In this document: positions 1 to 7,036 of the stretch, piece after piece
Numbering within the stretch: position 1 is the stretch's first letter
Layout: each line of letters starts with the position of its first letter
From: RGIG1995 sp045587445
GTDB taxonomy: Bacteria > Bacillota > Clostridia > Oscillospirales > CAG-272
NCBI GenBank assembly: GCA_045587445.1
Contig: JAZNCH010000056.1
Coordinates: 1-15,904, forward strand
Length of the DNA: 15,904 nt
Direction of reading: 5' to 3'
Translations under genes and position numbers: made by a program
The notes under the pieces: generated by a model
What the model was told of the DNA's origin: nothing
Seen by the model: the letters and a program-made list of their open reading frames with translations, nothing else
Databases searched by the model: none

Positions 1-1
1 T

Positions 2-106
2 CCCCTACCGCACACGGTAATGTTTCTACAATCTATTTTTTCACCGGTGGATATGGAATCCCCCTACAATATAGACGGAAAGTTTGTGCTAAAAACATAT
101 CATTAG
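2..106 (+). CDS. Possible C-terminal fragment of a gene entering from the left edge
   Basis: Frame 2 is open from the window edge to a TAG at 104-106. It gives 34 residues that include SPVDMES and end in DGKFVLKTYH. The stretch reads like a soluble protein tail and would converge on the leftward lipoprotein gene, whose stop is six bases further on. Frame 1 is also open here, to about 216, but it runs into that gene on the opposite strand and has a less protein-like composition. The piece is too short to assign to a family, and it could be non-coding. Confidence 0.3.
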   Translation, partial: PLPHTVMFLQSIFSPVDMESPYNIDGKFVLKTYH

Positions 107-111
107 AATTA

Positions 112-882
112 CTAATTATAATACACTCTATAATTTTCTGCACCTTTGTTTTGCGCACTGCTCATAAGATCCATAAAACGTTCTTTATCATTAACGGGAA
201 CACATATCCCCTCTAATTTGTCATCATATTTTAACGTTCCTTTTTTTACAAAAAAAACGCCATTTCTACATTGAACAATCGTTATACCATTTACTTCACT
301 CTCCAGCAAATTGGATTCATCGCACCTTATCAATTCAAGACAATGTAAAATTTCACTACTGTTTATTTCACCAACTTCACCACTTGTTGTAAGTTCATTT
401 ATATTTTTCATAAGCTCATCTTCGAGAATATATGATTTTTCTACCCTCTCTTGACGGATTTGGTCGTATTCATAATAATCAAATTTCAAATACGACAAGT
501 CATTTTTTTCAATTACCTTACGATATTCATCAGCCTTGTCTTCATGAGCAAAAACTCCACCTACGTATCCGTATGAATTTATATAAATAATATCTTTTTC
601 CTCGCAATAAGTACTATATGCCCCAAAATCATCAAGAAGCAATATTGGAAAGCCTTTTTCTTCTGCATATACTGTTTCCGACAAACCGTAATTCAATGTA
701 ACAAGAGGCTTAAGTCTAATTCTCTCGTATTTTTCTCCTCTAAATTCCACTGTTTCAGGGGCATCATCGTCAAATATAACATGTTTATTTTTCAGTTCAT
801 CAAGCATATCACAAGAAAAAAGTGACAGTAAACATAAAGCCAATATGCACGTTACAACTAATCTTTTTATAAATCTTTTCAT
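112..882 (-). CDS. Predicted lipoprotein of unknown function, last gene of a YtrA-type ABC operon
   Basis: The protein has 256 residues. A basic start (MKRFIKR), a hydrophobic stretch at 8-22 and a lipobox LFSC with Cys24 predict signal peptidase II processing and anchoring to the outer face of the membrane. The remaining ~230 residues are hydrophilic, acidic and free of further membrane segments. I recognise no catalytic motif or named domain. The start is well supported: AAGGAGG lies six bases upstream and overlaps the stop codon of the permease gene. It is therefore the fourth gene of a leftward operon (repressor, ATPase, permease, lipoprotein) and is probably co-transcribed from the promoter near 2819-2847. 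By context it may be an accessory or sensing component of the transporter, or a protein protecting the envelope; that is inference. Its codons look more AT-rich than those of the FGGY kinase or MacB-like genes in this window. No convincing terminator follows it. Confidence 0.85.
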   Translation of the reverse strand: MKRFIKRLVVTCILALCLLSLFSCDMLDELKNKHVIFDDDAPETVEFRGEKYERIRLKPLVTLNYGLSETVYAEEKGFPILLLDDFGAYSTYCEEKDIIYINSYGYVGGVFAHEDKADEYRKVIEKNDLSYLKFDYYEYDQIRQERVEKSYILEDELMKNINELTTSGEVGEINSSEILHCLELIRCDESNLLESEVNGITIVQCRNGVFFVKKGTLKYDDKLEGICVPVNDKERFMDLMSSAQNKGAENYRVYYN

Positions 883-893
883 ATATTTCCTCC

Positions 894-1715
894 TTATTCG
901 AGATTGAGTTTCTTTTTCATTATGGTATGCGTTATCAGGAAATATATTAAGCCCATAATTGCTACACCCACAAACATTATTAAGAAGAATAAATGTCCGC
1001 TAACATAAGGGTGGTTTACAACAAACAAACCTAATTTATCCATTATCTTAATAAACCAGTCCTGATAGCTAACTACACTCATAACAACAATAAATACCGT
1101 GCTTATAACCTGTGTTATGAAGTAATAGATAAAATATACTCCTATAGCAAGCATAACGCGGTTTTTGTTTGACAACTGACCGATTGTAATACATGAATAA
1201 AACAGTAATATTGACGTAAACATCGCAGCCACAACCGTAATAATAGCTTCAATCATATAAAGCCAGAACTGCCAGCCGATCTGTTCTTCGCCTTTTCCTA
1301 AAATCCAAAATCCCGCTTTAAACAATTCAACCATAAATTCACCGGCTGTCGCTATACAAACAGCTAATACAATAGCAATAAAACTTGCTATAAGTACCGC
1401 TACACCGGTCGTTACCTTAACCCATATATGCTGGGCGTTGGTTACCGGAAGCGTAAATGACAGATACCCTTCATGGGTAAACATATTTTTGTAAAAACGC
1501 GTTATAACGTTTACATAAGAAAGCACCAAACACACTATGCAAGATATAACAAGGACCATAATTGACGATCTGCCAACTATCATAAAAGACGTAGAATCAT
1601 TTTCAAAGAAATATACGAAACGAGTCAAAGTCGCCACACCGAGCATAATAAGATGCATGGGCAAAAGCGCTCTCATATATGCAATAAATTCATGTTTAAA
1701 AAGCTTCTTTACCAT
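894..1715 (-). CDS. ABC-2-type transporter permease
   Basis: The 273-residue integral membrane protein has about six hydrophobic segments, at roughly 17-38, 52-72, 102-126, 149-175, 184-214 and 241-266. After the second segment it carries NMFTHEGYLSFTLPV. A similar short (K/H)EGYL-x-TLP motif is, to my knowledge, common in clostridial permeases paired with YtrB-like ATPases. It would form the membrane channel for the ATPase encoded just upstream. Its ATG (1713-1715) overlaps the ATPase stop in ATGGTAA, a 7-base overlap that suggests translational coupling, and CCTCCC at 1723-1728 (GGGAGG on the coding strand) serves as ribosome binding site seven bases away. The substrate is unknown. Related transporters have been linked to cell-wall antibiotic stress, but export versus release of a target cannot be told from sequence. 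Confidence 0.88.
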   Translation of the reverse strand: MVKKLFKHEFIAYMRALLPMHLIMLGVATLTRFVYFFENDSTSFMIVGRSSIMVLVISCIVCLVLSYVNVITRFYKNMFTHEGYLSFTLPVTNAQHIWVKVTTGVAVLIASFIAIVLAVCIATAGEFMVELFKAGFWILGKGEEQIGWQFWLYMIEAIITVVAAMFTSILLFYSCITIGQLSNKNRVMLAIGVYFIYYFITQVISTVFIVVMSVVSYQDWFIKIMDKLGLFVVNHPYVSGHLFFLIMFVGVAIMGLIYFLITHTIMKKKLNLE

Positions 1716-2407
1716 TTGAATACCTCCCTGAACAATTCGTCAACACTCATGTTGTTTTCCTCTCTTATTTCGTCTACCGATTTCTGTAAAGCTATATTGC
1801 CGTGATTTATAAATATAACCTCATCAAGCACTTGTTCAATATCGGATATAAGGTGGGTAGAAATAATTACCGAGCTTTCGGGATTATAATTATTTATAAT
1901 AGTCGAAATAATGTAATCTCTTGTAGCCGGGTCAACACCTGCTATGGGTTCGTCAAGAACGTACAGTTTTGCATTTCTGCTCATAACAAGAATAAGCGAC
2001 ACCTTTTCTTTGTTACCCTTTGAAAGATTTTTTAACTTAACTGTGGGAGTTATGCCAAGTCTGTCCAAAAGCTCATAAGCAAGGTTCGGTCTGAAATCCT
2101 CGTAAAAATCACAGAAATAATCTACTATCTGTTTTACTGTCATCCAGTTGTTCAAAAAAGAATTGTCGGGAAGATATGCAACGTCCTTCTTTGATTCAAC
2201 ACCGGGTTTATTTCCGTTTACATATATTTCACCGCTGTTTGGAGTCAAAAGTCCGTTTATAAGCTTAATCAATGTCGTTTTTCCCGACCCGTTTGGCCCC
2301 AATAAACCTATAATCTTTCCGCTTTCTACGGTTAAGTTTATGCTTCTAAGTGCAACAACTCCGCCGTACATCTTCGTTAAATTTACACATTTCAAAAGTT
2401 CACTCAT
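1709..2407 (-). CDS. ABC transporter ATP-binding protein (YtrB-like)
   Basis: The 232-residue nucleotide-binding domain energises the adjacent permease. From the chosen start, visible motifs are Walker A GPNGSGKT at 37-44, a variant signature LSKGN at 128-132, Walker B LYVLDEP at 148-154, D-loop AGVD at 156-159 and the H-loop histidine 185 in STH. The usual Q-loop glutamine is not obvious; the segment reads AYLPDNS (77-83), as in some drug- or bacteriocin-type ATPases. I chose the ATG at 2407-2405 rather than an upstream GTG at 2416. The GTG lies inside the AAGGAGTGG ribosome binding region, while the ATG has AAGGAG eight bases upstream. The ATG overlaps the repressor stop in TAATG, and the gene's own end overlaps the permease start, so the three genes are tightly coupled. 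Confidence 0.93.
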   Translation of the reverse strand: MSELLKCVNLTKMYGGVVALRSINLTVESGKIIGLLGPNGSGKTTLIKLINGLLTPNSGEIYVNGNKPGVESKKDVAYLPDNSFLNNWMTVKQIVDYFCDFYEDFRPNLAYELLDRLGITPTVKLKNLSKGNKEKVSLILVMSRNAKLYVLDEPIAGVDPATRDYIISTIINNYNPESSVIISTHLISDIEQVLDEVIFINHGNIALQKSVDEIREENNMSVDELFREVFKW

Positions 2408-2763
2408 TATTTCCACTCCTTTATATACGCCTGTACCTGTTCTACGGTTAATCCAAGACTTTCCATTTCTTCAAAAAACTCTAAAGTCTTCACCCTCTTC
2501 AATTCATCAACAAGCTTTACGGCACGTTCAATATTATCGTTTACGTACATACCCGAGCCACGCATCGGATATATCAGTCCTTGCTCGGTTAAGGTTGTCA
2601 ATGCCTTTTGTACGGTATTGGGATTCACCCCCGCCTCAACGGCTATTTCTCTGACCGAGGGAATTCTCTCATTAGGCTCATATTCCCCTTTGGCAATCTT
2701 TACACATATCAATTCACAGAGCTGTGGACAAATTGCTCTGTTCTTATCTAAGTTCCATGCCAT
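2407..2763 (-). CDS. GntR-family transcriptional regulator, YtrA subfamily
   Basis: The protein has 118 residues. An N-terminal winged helix-turn-helix occupies about 10-75, with the family pattern PSVREIAVEAGVNPNTVQKAL followed by the wing-like GLIYPMRGSGMYV. The C-terminal part is only ~40 residues, a short helical tail. That length is typical of the YtrA subfamily, in which the tail mediates dimerisation rather than binding a large effector. It is the first gene of the operon and is followed by an ABC transporter, the standard YtrA arrangement. The start is supported by AAAGGAG about seven bases upstream. It probably represses its own operon through the inverted repeat at 2798-2827. The inducing signal is unknown; in related systems it can be cell-wall-active antibiotics. 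Confidence 0.93.
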   Translation of the reverse strand: MAWNLDKNRAICPQLCELICVKIAKGEYEPNERIPSVREIAVEAGVNPNTVQKALTTLTEQGLIYPMRGSGMYVNDNIERAVKLVDELKRVKTLEFFEEMESLGLTVEQVQAYIKEWK

Positions 2764-2797
2764 TTAATCTCTCCTTTCACACCTTATTCACCACAAG

Positions 2798-2827
2798 GTG
2801 TACTACTGTACTAACACAATAGTACAC
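2798..2827. promoter_or_regulatory. Probable operator for the YtrA-type repressor
   Basis: An exact 8-base inverted repeat GTGTACTA (2798-2805) / TAGTACAC (2820-2827) encloses a second left half-site GTACTA (2808-2813). That inner half-site forms a perfect 6-6-6 repeat with TAGTAC (2820-2825) around the spacer ACACAA. The inner repeat spans the -10 box and the predicted transcription start of the minus-strand operon, the expected position for autorepression by a GntR dimer. The extra half-site suggests two overlapping binding registers. Binding is inferred. Confidence 0.7.
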
Positions 2828-2847
2828 TATTGCTTTTTATTTGTCAA
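2819..2847 (-). promoter_or_regulatory. Promoter of the GntR-ABC-lipoprotein operon
   Basis: On the minus strand TTGACA (2847-2842) and TACTAT (2824-2819) are separated by exactly 17 bases, close to the sigma-A consensus. The predicted start of transcription is near 2812, about 50 bases before the repressor ATG. The -10 box lies inside the operator repeat. Confidence 0.75.
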
Positions 2848-2875
2848 TACACTTTCTGTAATTTTTTTCTTCTTG

Positions 2876-2904
2876 TTGTAATTTTTATCCCTTTGTGGTA
2901 TAAT
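2876..2904 (+). promoter_or_regulatory. Promoter of the 723-residue membrane protein gene
   Basis: TTGTAA (2876-2881) and TATAAT (2899-2904) are separated by 17 bases, with TGG directly before the -10 box (an extended -10). It faces away from the operon promoter at 2819-2847. The operator at 2798-2827 lies ~50 bases upstream of the -35, so it is less likely to block this promoter directly. Confidence 0.75.
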
Positions 2905-2944
2905 CAAGAAAACAGTTTTTTTACGAAACGGAGCTTATGTATAA

Positions 2945-5116
2945 ATGAATTTAACTTTGCTTTTGAATATAGGAATAATCTTGATATTCTCGGGTGTTTT
3001 CTTGCTTCTCCCCTCTCAAAAACACACAAAGAAGTTTGGAATCATACTGCTTATAATCTGTCTTGCCATTGAATTACTTGTATGTAATTTCCACTCTTTT
3101 CATTTATTTTTCAGAGACTATAATAAAAAAGAGCTTTCCTTTGATAATGCATCAATTTCAACAGAGAGCCTTGAAAATATAAATAAAACAGCAATCTCTT
3201 TTAACGGAATTGATGAGCGTATCGGTACGGTTTTTATTGACTGCACACTTCACGAAACGCGAAAAATGGAAAACGGATATATTTCGGTTAATACCACCGA
3301 TAAAGTAAACGTTAAAATTGATGCAAAAGATGAGACTTATTCGTCAAGCTACAGATATAATACGGCAAACGGTACAATTATAAGAAATAACAGTTCTTCA
3401 AACACCGTAATAATGAATATGTCGGGAAAAGTCAGCGACCTTATTATTACCCTTTCGGCAGATAACGGTGATTATTTTTCCGTAAATTCAATCACAATTA
3501 ATAAAGCCGTTCCCCTTAATATTTCTTCATTTAGATTTATTCTCATTTTCGGTATTATCTTCGGTACCTTCATTTTGCTTAATTCAAAAGTTCTTCAAAA
3601 AGGTATTGATGAAACGCAGTCTGTTTTTGCAAAATCGGTACTTGTTATCACAACCGTATTCCTTATAATTGCTGTAGTTATAACCGTTCTATACAATATG
3701 AACAACGCAGGTATAGCTTTCAATTCGCTTAAACAAACAAGCGGAAACCAAATCTCCCAAGAACTTGTAGATGCATTTGAAAACGGTCAGGTCTCACTTC
3801 TTGACACGCCCTCAAAAGAACTGCTTTCTATGGAAAATCCTTATGACTGGGGGGCACGTACGGAAGCTGGAATAAGCTATAAATGGGACCATTTGCTTTA
3901 CAACGGCAAATACTACTCTTATTACGGTATAGCACCTGTTATTTTGCTGTTTTTGCCTTTCCATTTGCTTACGGGATTCTATTTCCCTACTCCCGAAGCC
4001 GTAATGCTTTTCGGTATGGTAGGAATTACGTTCCTTTCGCTTCTTTATTATGAATTTGTAAAGAAATTCTTTAAGAAGCTTCCACTTTCCGTAGCTTTGT
4101 CTTCCCTTATCGTTCTGCAAACCTCAAGCTCAGTATGGTATTGCTTTGCTTCTCCTCTGTTTTATGAAATTGCACAAAGCTCAGGATTTGCTTTTACTTG
4201 TGCGGGATTCTATTTCCTTATAAAATCTAACGTTATATCCGAGGGAAGAATCTTCAAAAGACATCTGTTTCTTTCTTCATTCTGTCTTTCTTGTGCAGTC
4301 CTTTGCCGTCCCACACTTGCAGTCTACTGTATTGCAGCTCTTTTATTCATCGGTGCAGGTTTCTTTAAAAACAGAGCTTACACAAAAGAAACAAACAAAA
4401 ATATTACAAAATCAACCATTCTCTATCTCGCCTCGGCATTGTCTTGTTTTGTTGTTATAGGCGGTATACAAATGTTATACAACTATGCCCGTTTCGGCAG
4501 TTTCTTCGATTTTGGTATTCAATATTCGCTCACTATAAATGATTTTACAAGAGCTGAATACCACACCGATTTTGTAACTATAGGCTTTTGGAACTATTTG
4601 TTTGCTTCGCCTGTTATCAAGCCTGAATTCCCATTTGTTTTCTCAAACTTTTCAACGCTTGATACAAACGGTTATTACTTTATCGCAAACAGAAATGCCG
4701 TCGGTATTTTCTACAAAGCTCTGCCTTCTTTGGCTTTATTCCTATCACCGTTTGCATTTAAGGTTGCCGACAAAAAGAAACGTCTTATTCCCTCACTCCT
4801 CATTCTCGCAGTATGCATAATCTGTCCCTTAGTTATCATCTTTTCAATTTGGGAAAGCGGTTACGGCGTAAGATATGCTGCAGACTTCGCTTGGCAAATG
4901 ATACTTGGCGGTATGATAATTATTTATTATCTATTCTTTAAATTTAAGCTGAAAAATAATAATTTTGCTAACCGCTTCGTTACTGTATTTTTCGTTTATT
5001 CGGCGTTAGTTTCTTTGTTCGTTAATTCTGCTCTTATGTATGACTACATCAACAAAGCGGGCTATCTTGAATCCGCATTTTTGTCTTTTGAGCGATTGTT
5101 CGAATTTTGGCTTTAA
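2945..5116 (+). CDS. Large polytopic membrane protein, possibly GT-C-type glycosyltransferase-like
   Basis: The 723-residue protein has two N-terminal membrane segments (about 1-22 and 28-50) and then a ~140-residue polar, beta-rich, Ser/Thr/Asn-rich segment expected outside the cell. Two more segments follow, then a loop containing NPYDWGAR and WDHLLYNGKYYSYYGIAPV, and then a hydrophobic C-terminal half with around eight to ten further segments. The loop (acidic/aromatic residues, then a conserved-looking YNGKYYSYYG ahead of a membrane helix) resembles what I recall from uncharacterised clostridial membrane proteins with GT-C-like topology. That assignment is tentative, and I do not see a definitive catalytic DxD or DE motif. 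ATG 2945 has GGAG at 2930-2933, an 11-base spacing that is slightly long. An ATG at 2937 opens only a three-codon frame. The gene has its own promoter. No terminator is visible before the kinase promoter, which begins four bases after the stop. Confidence 0.85.
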   Translation: MNLTLLLNIGIILIFSGVFLLLPSQKHTKKFGIILLIICLAIELLVCNFHSFHLFFRDYNKKELSFDNASISTESLENINKTAISFNGIDERIGTVFIDCTLHETRKMENGYISVNTTDKVNVKIDAKDETYSSSYRYNTANGTIIRNNSSSNTVIMNMSGKVSDLIITLSADNGDYFSVNSITINKAVPLNISSFRFILIFGIIFGTFILLNSKVLQKGIDETQSVFAKSVLVITTVFLIIAVVITVLYNMNNAGIAFNSLKQTSGNQISQELVDAFENGQVSLLDTPSKELLSMENPYDWGARTEAGISYKWDHLLYNGKYYSYYGIAPVILLFLPFHLLTGFYFPTPEAVMLFGMVGITFLSLLYYEFVKKFFKKLPLSVALSSLIVLQTSSSVWYCFASPLFYEIAQSSGFAFTCAGFYFLIKSNVISEGRIFKRHLFLSSFCLSCAVLCRPTLAVYCIAALLFIGAGFFKNRAYTKETNKNITKSTILYLASALSCFVVIGGIQMLYNYARFGSFFDFGIQYSLTINDFTRAEYHTDFVTIGFWNYLFASPVIKPEFPFVFSNFSTLDTNGYYFIANRNAVGIFYKALPSLALFLSPFAFKVADKKKRLIPSLLILAVCIICPLVIIFSIWESGYGVRYAADFAWQMILGGMIIIYYLFFKFKLKNNNFANRFVTVFFVYSALVSLFVNSALMYDYINKAGYLESAFLSFERLFEFWL

Positions 5117-5120
5117 ATCG

Positions 5121-5149
5121 TTGACAATTATTGTTAATCATATTATAAT
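5121..5149 (+). promoter_or_regulatory. Consensus sigma-A promoter of the FGGY kinase gene
   Basis: Perfect TTGACA (5121-5126) and perfect TATAAT (5144-5149) are separated by 17 bases. Predicted transcription start is near 5156, giving a leader of about 36 bases. Both boxes match consensus, so basal expression should be strong. No obvious operator or catabolite-response-like palindrome is seen next to it. Confidence 0.85.
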
Positions 5150-5191
5150 TAATTTGTTGAATATTTATTTTAATCTTTAGGAGAATATTTT

Positions 5192-6682
5192 ATGATATTT
5201 TTAGGTCTTGACGTCGGAAGCAGCGGCTGTAAATGCGTTGCATTTTCCGAAGAAGGTAAGTTCCTCTACAAATGCTATAAGGAGTACACCACTCGTGCGG
5301 GTCAAGCTGATATGAACCCTAATGAAATGTTCGCTTCTGTTCTTGAAGTTATTAAAGGATGTGCAAGCAACATTAAAGCTGACGAGGTTGGTGCTATCTC
5401 CATTACTTCCTTCGGTGAATCTTTCGTTCCCGTTGACAAGAACGGTAACGCACTTTCCGACATAATTATGTATACAGACAAGAGGGGGCTTGCTGAAACC
5501 GACCGCCTTATCGAAAAGCTCGGAAAAGATAAAATCATGCAAATAACTTGCGATAAACCGGACGCTATGTATTCTCTCCCCAAGGTTATCTGGTCTATAG
5601 AAAATATCTCCGCAGTAAGAGAAAAAGTTTGGAAGTTCTTGCTTATCGGCGACTACATCGCATTTAAACTCTCAGGCGAAGCTAAAATCAACTACAGTCT
5701 TGCTTGTCGTTCACTTACTTTTGACGTTGAAAACCGTTGCATTTCCAAAGAAATTCTTGATGCGGCAGGTCTTTCTCCCGATTTGTTCTCAACTCCCGTT
5801 CCCTGCGGAAGCGTTGTGGGTGATATGCTTCCTCTTCTCGCAAAAGAACTCGGTCTTCCCGCAACTACCAAAGTTGTTATCTCCGCACACGACCAAGTTG
5901 CAGCCGCTCTCGGTGCGGGCGTTCTTCACGAAGGCGAAGCTGTTGACGGAACAGGCTCGGTTGAATGTATTACCCCCGTATTTAGAGGCATCGTAAGAAA
6001 TCCAGAATTCACAAACAATAACTTCGTTTGCGTTCCTCACCCCGCAGGTGAAGACCTTTACGCTACATACGCTTTCAACTTTGCAGGCGGCGTTTCGCTC
6101 AAATGGTTCAGAGACTGCTTCGCCTCCAACCTTAAACCCGAAGCTGCCCAAAGAGGAGTCTCAGTTTATCGCATACTTGACGAAAACTGTGCTACACAAC
6201 CTTCTTCCGTTATCGTCGTTCCTCACTTTATGGGCGCGGGCGGTACTCCCGACCTCGTTGCTAACGCAAAAGGAACCATAACCGGTCTCGATATGGCAAA
6301 GGGTCTGCCCGATATATACAGAGGCTTTATGGAAGGTCTTACTTTCGAAATGGCTTACAACCTTGAAACTCTTGAAAAATTCGGCATCAAAGTTGACAGC
6401 CTTAAAGCAACAGGCGGCGGCGCTACTTCTCCTATCTGGCTCAGAATTAAGTCCGATATTCTCAGACGCCCCATAACTCCCCTTGTTACAGATGAAGCGG
6501 GTGCGGCAGGTTGCGCTATGCTTGCTGCTGTTACTCTCGGCAAATACAAGAATCTTGAAGAAGCGGCTTCTAAGTTCGTTGTTTACGGCGAAACAGTTTA
6601 TCCCGAAGATAAGTTCGCTGATATTTATGCTGAAAAATATGAAAAATATAAGAAAGTTCGTTCTGCTTTGCTCTATCTCTAA
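5192..6682 (+). CDS. FGGY-family carbohydrate kinase (xylulokinase-like; substrate unknown)
   Basis: The 496-residue ATP-dependent cytoplasmic sugar kinase has a length typical of FGGY enzymes. The two actin-like lobes are visible. The N-terminal lobe (about 1-245) begins with the phosphate-binding turn GLDVGSSGCK (5-14, Asp7). It ends with HDQVAAALGAG, where Asp234 is the likely catalytic base by alignment with xylulokinase and glycerol kinase. The C-terminal lobe has GTGS at 253-256, an ATGGGA adenosine-site motif at 406-411 and EAGAAGCAM further on. AGGAG at 5179-5183, eight bases before the ATG, supports the start. Codon use is strongly biased (many CTC, CTT, CGT, GTT), consistent with good expression. 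No isomerase, epimerase, aldolase or sugar transporter lies nearby, so xylulose, ribulose, fuculose or another sugar cannot be chosen from context. It is flanked by its own promoter and terminator and is probably monocistronic. Confidence 0.93.
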   Translation: MIFLGLDVGSSGCKCVAFSEEGKFLYKCYKEYTTRAGQADMNPNEMFASVLEVIKGCASNIKADEVGAISITSFGESFVPVDKNGNALSDIIMYTDKRGLAETDRLIEKLGKDKIMQITCDKPDAMYSLPKVIWSIENISAVREKVWKFLLIGDYIAFKLSGEAKINYSLACRSLTFDVENRCISKEILDAAGLSPDLFSTPVPCGSVVGDMLPLLAKELGLPATTKVVISAHDQVAAALGAGVLHEGEAVDGTGSVECITPVFRGIVRNPEFTNNNFVCVPHPAGEDLYATYAFNFAGGVSLKWFRDCFASNLKPEAAQRGVSVYRILDENCATQPSSVIVVPHFMGAGGTPDLVANAKGTITGLDMAKGLPDIYRGFMEGLTFEMAYNLETLEKFGIKVDSLKATGGGATSPIWLRIKSDILRRPITPLVTDEAGAAGCAMLAAVTLGKYKNLEEAASKFVVYGETVYPEDKFADIYAEKYEKYKKVRSALLYL

Positions 6683-6694
6683 TATAAAAAATTT

Positions 6695-6722
6695 CGAGGC
6701 TTTTCAAAGCCTCGTTTTTTTA
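6695..6722 (+). terminator. Rho-independent terminator of the FGGY kinase gene
   Basis: An 8-9 bp stem CGAGGCTT(T)/(A)AAGCCTCG (6695-6714) with a minimal TTCA loop is followed by a T run from 6715. It starts 13 bases after the kinase stop codon. Confidence 0.92.
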
Positions 6723-6747
6723 CAATTTTTTCCACGTTTATTATATG
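6719..6747 (+). promoter_or_regulatory. Possible promoter of the DUF1540 gene
   Basis: TTTACA (6719-6724) and TATATG (6742-6747) are separated by 17 bases. The -35 box overlaps the T run of the kinase terminator. The -10 match is imperfect, so this is a candidate only, but a promoter is needed here because the terminator isolates the gene. Confidence 0.4.
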
Positions 6748-6795
6748 TTCTTTATGTGTAAACTATTAGCGTACCACACAAGGAGGATAGATGAT

Positions 6796-6972
6796 ATGAA
6801 CACAAATTGTCAGAACAAATGTATTGAATGTACGGTTGTTAGCTGTGCTAACCACAGCCAAACAGAAAATTACTGCGCACTTGATAAAATCAACGTGGGC
6901 ACTCACGAAAGTAATCCTACCGATGTAAGATGTACAAACTGTAATTCTTTTCAGCCTAAATCTCAGAGCTAA
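6796..6972 (+). CDS. DUF1540 domain protein, small and cysteine-rich
   Basis: The 58-residue protein has seven cysteines (5, 9, 12, 17, 27, 46, 49) and two histidines (20, 37). The spacing C-x2-C-x4-C near the N-terminus, a central Cys followed by IxV, and a closing C-x2-C-x2-F match the DUF1540 pattern, a probable zinc- or iron-binding fold widespread in Firmicutes and of unknown function. The start is fixed by AGGAGG at 6781-6786, nine bases before the ATG; in-frame codons further upstream are not needed. It has no signal peptide or membrane segment, so it is probably cytosolic or, as proposed for some relatives, spore- or stress-associated. It is a single-gene unit between a terminator upstream and a hairpin downstream. 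Confidence 0.9.
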   Translation: MNTNCQNKCIECTVVSCANHSQTENYCALDKINVGTHESNPTDVRCTNCNSFQPKSQS

Positions 6973-6998
6973 GTTTTAAGCTAAATTAGAATTAAAGT

Positions 6999-7036
6999 GG
7001 GAGCATACAGGCAATAGTCCGTATGCTCCCTTTGTT
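6999..7036. terminator. Terminator hairpin between the convergent DUF1540 and membrane-protein genes
   Basis: A perfect 10-bp stem GGGAGCATAC (6999-7008) / GTATGCTCCC (7021-7030) has a 12-base loop and is followed on the plus strand by TTTGTTTT. It lies between two convergent stop codons. On the minus strand the tail (ACTTTAATT) is a poorer U-tract, so termination there is plausible but weaker. Confidence 0.8.

Noticed and set aside
84..116. Small ATTAG/CTAAT hairpin with a downstream T run on the minus strand, considered as the operon terminator
   Set aside because: The five-base, all-weak stem is not stable enough to call.
2408..2416. GTG start (2416) for the ABC ATPase
   Set aside because: The GTG is part of the ribosome binding region serving the ATG at 2407.
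2148..2654. 168-codon open frame on the plus strand opposite the ABC ATPase and GntR genes
   Set aside because: It is antisense to two clearly recognisable genes, has no family signature and no supported start.
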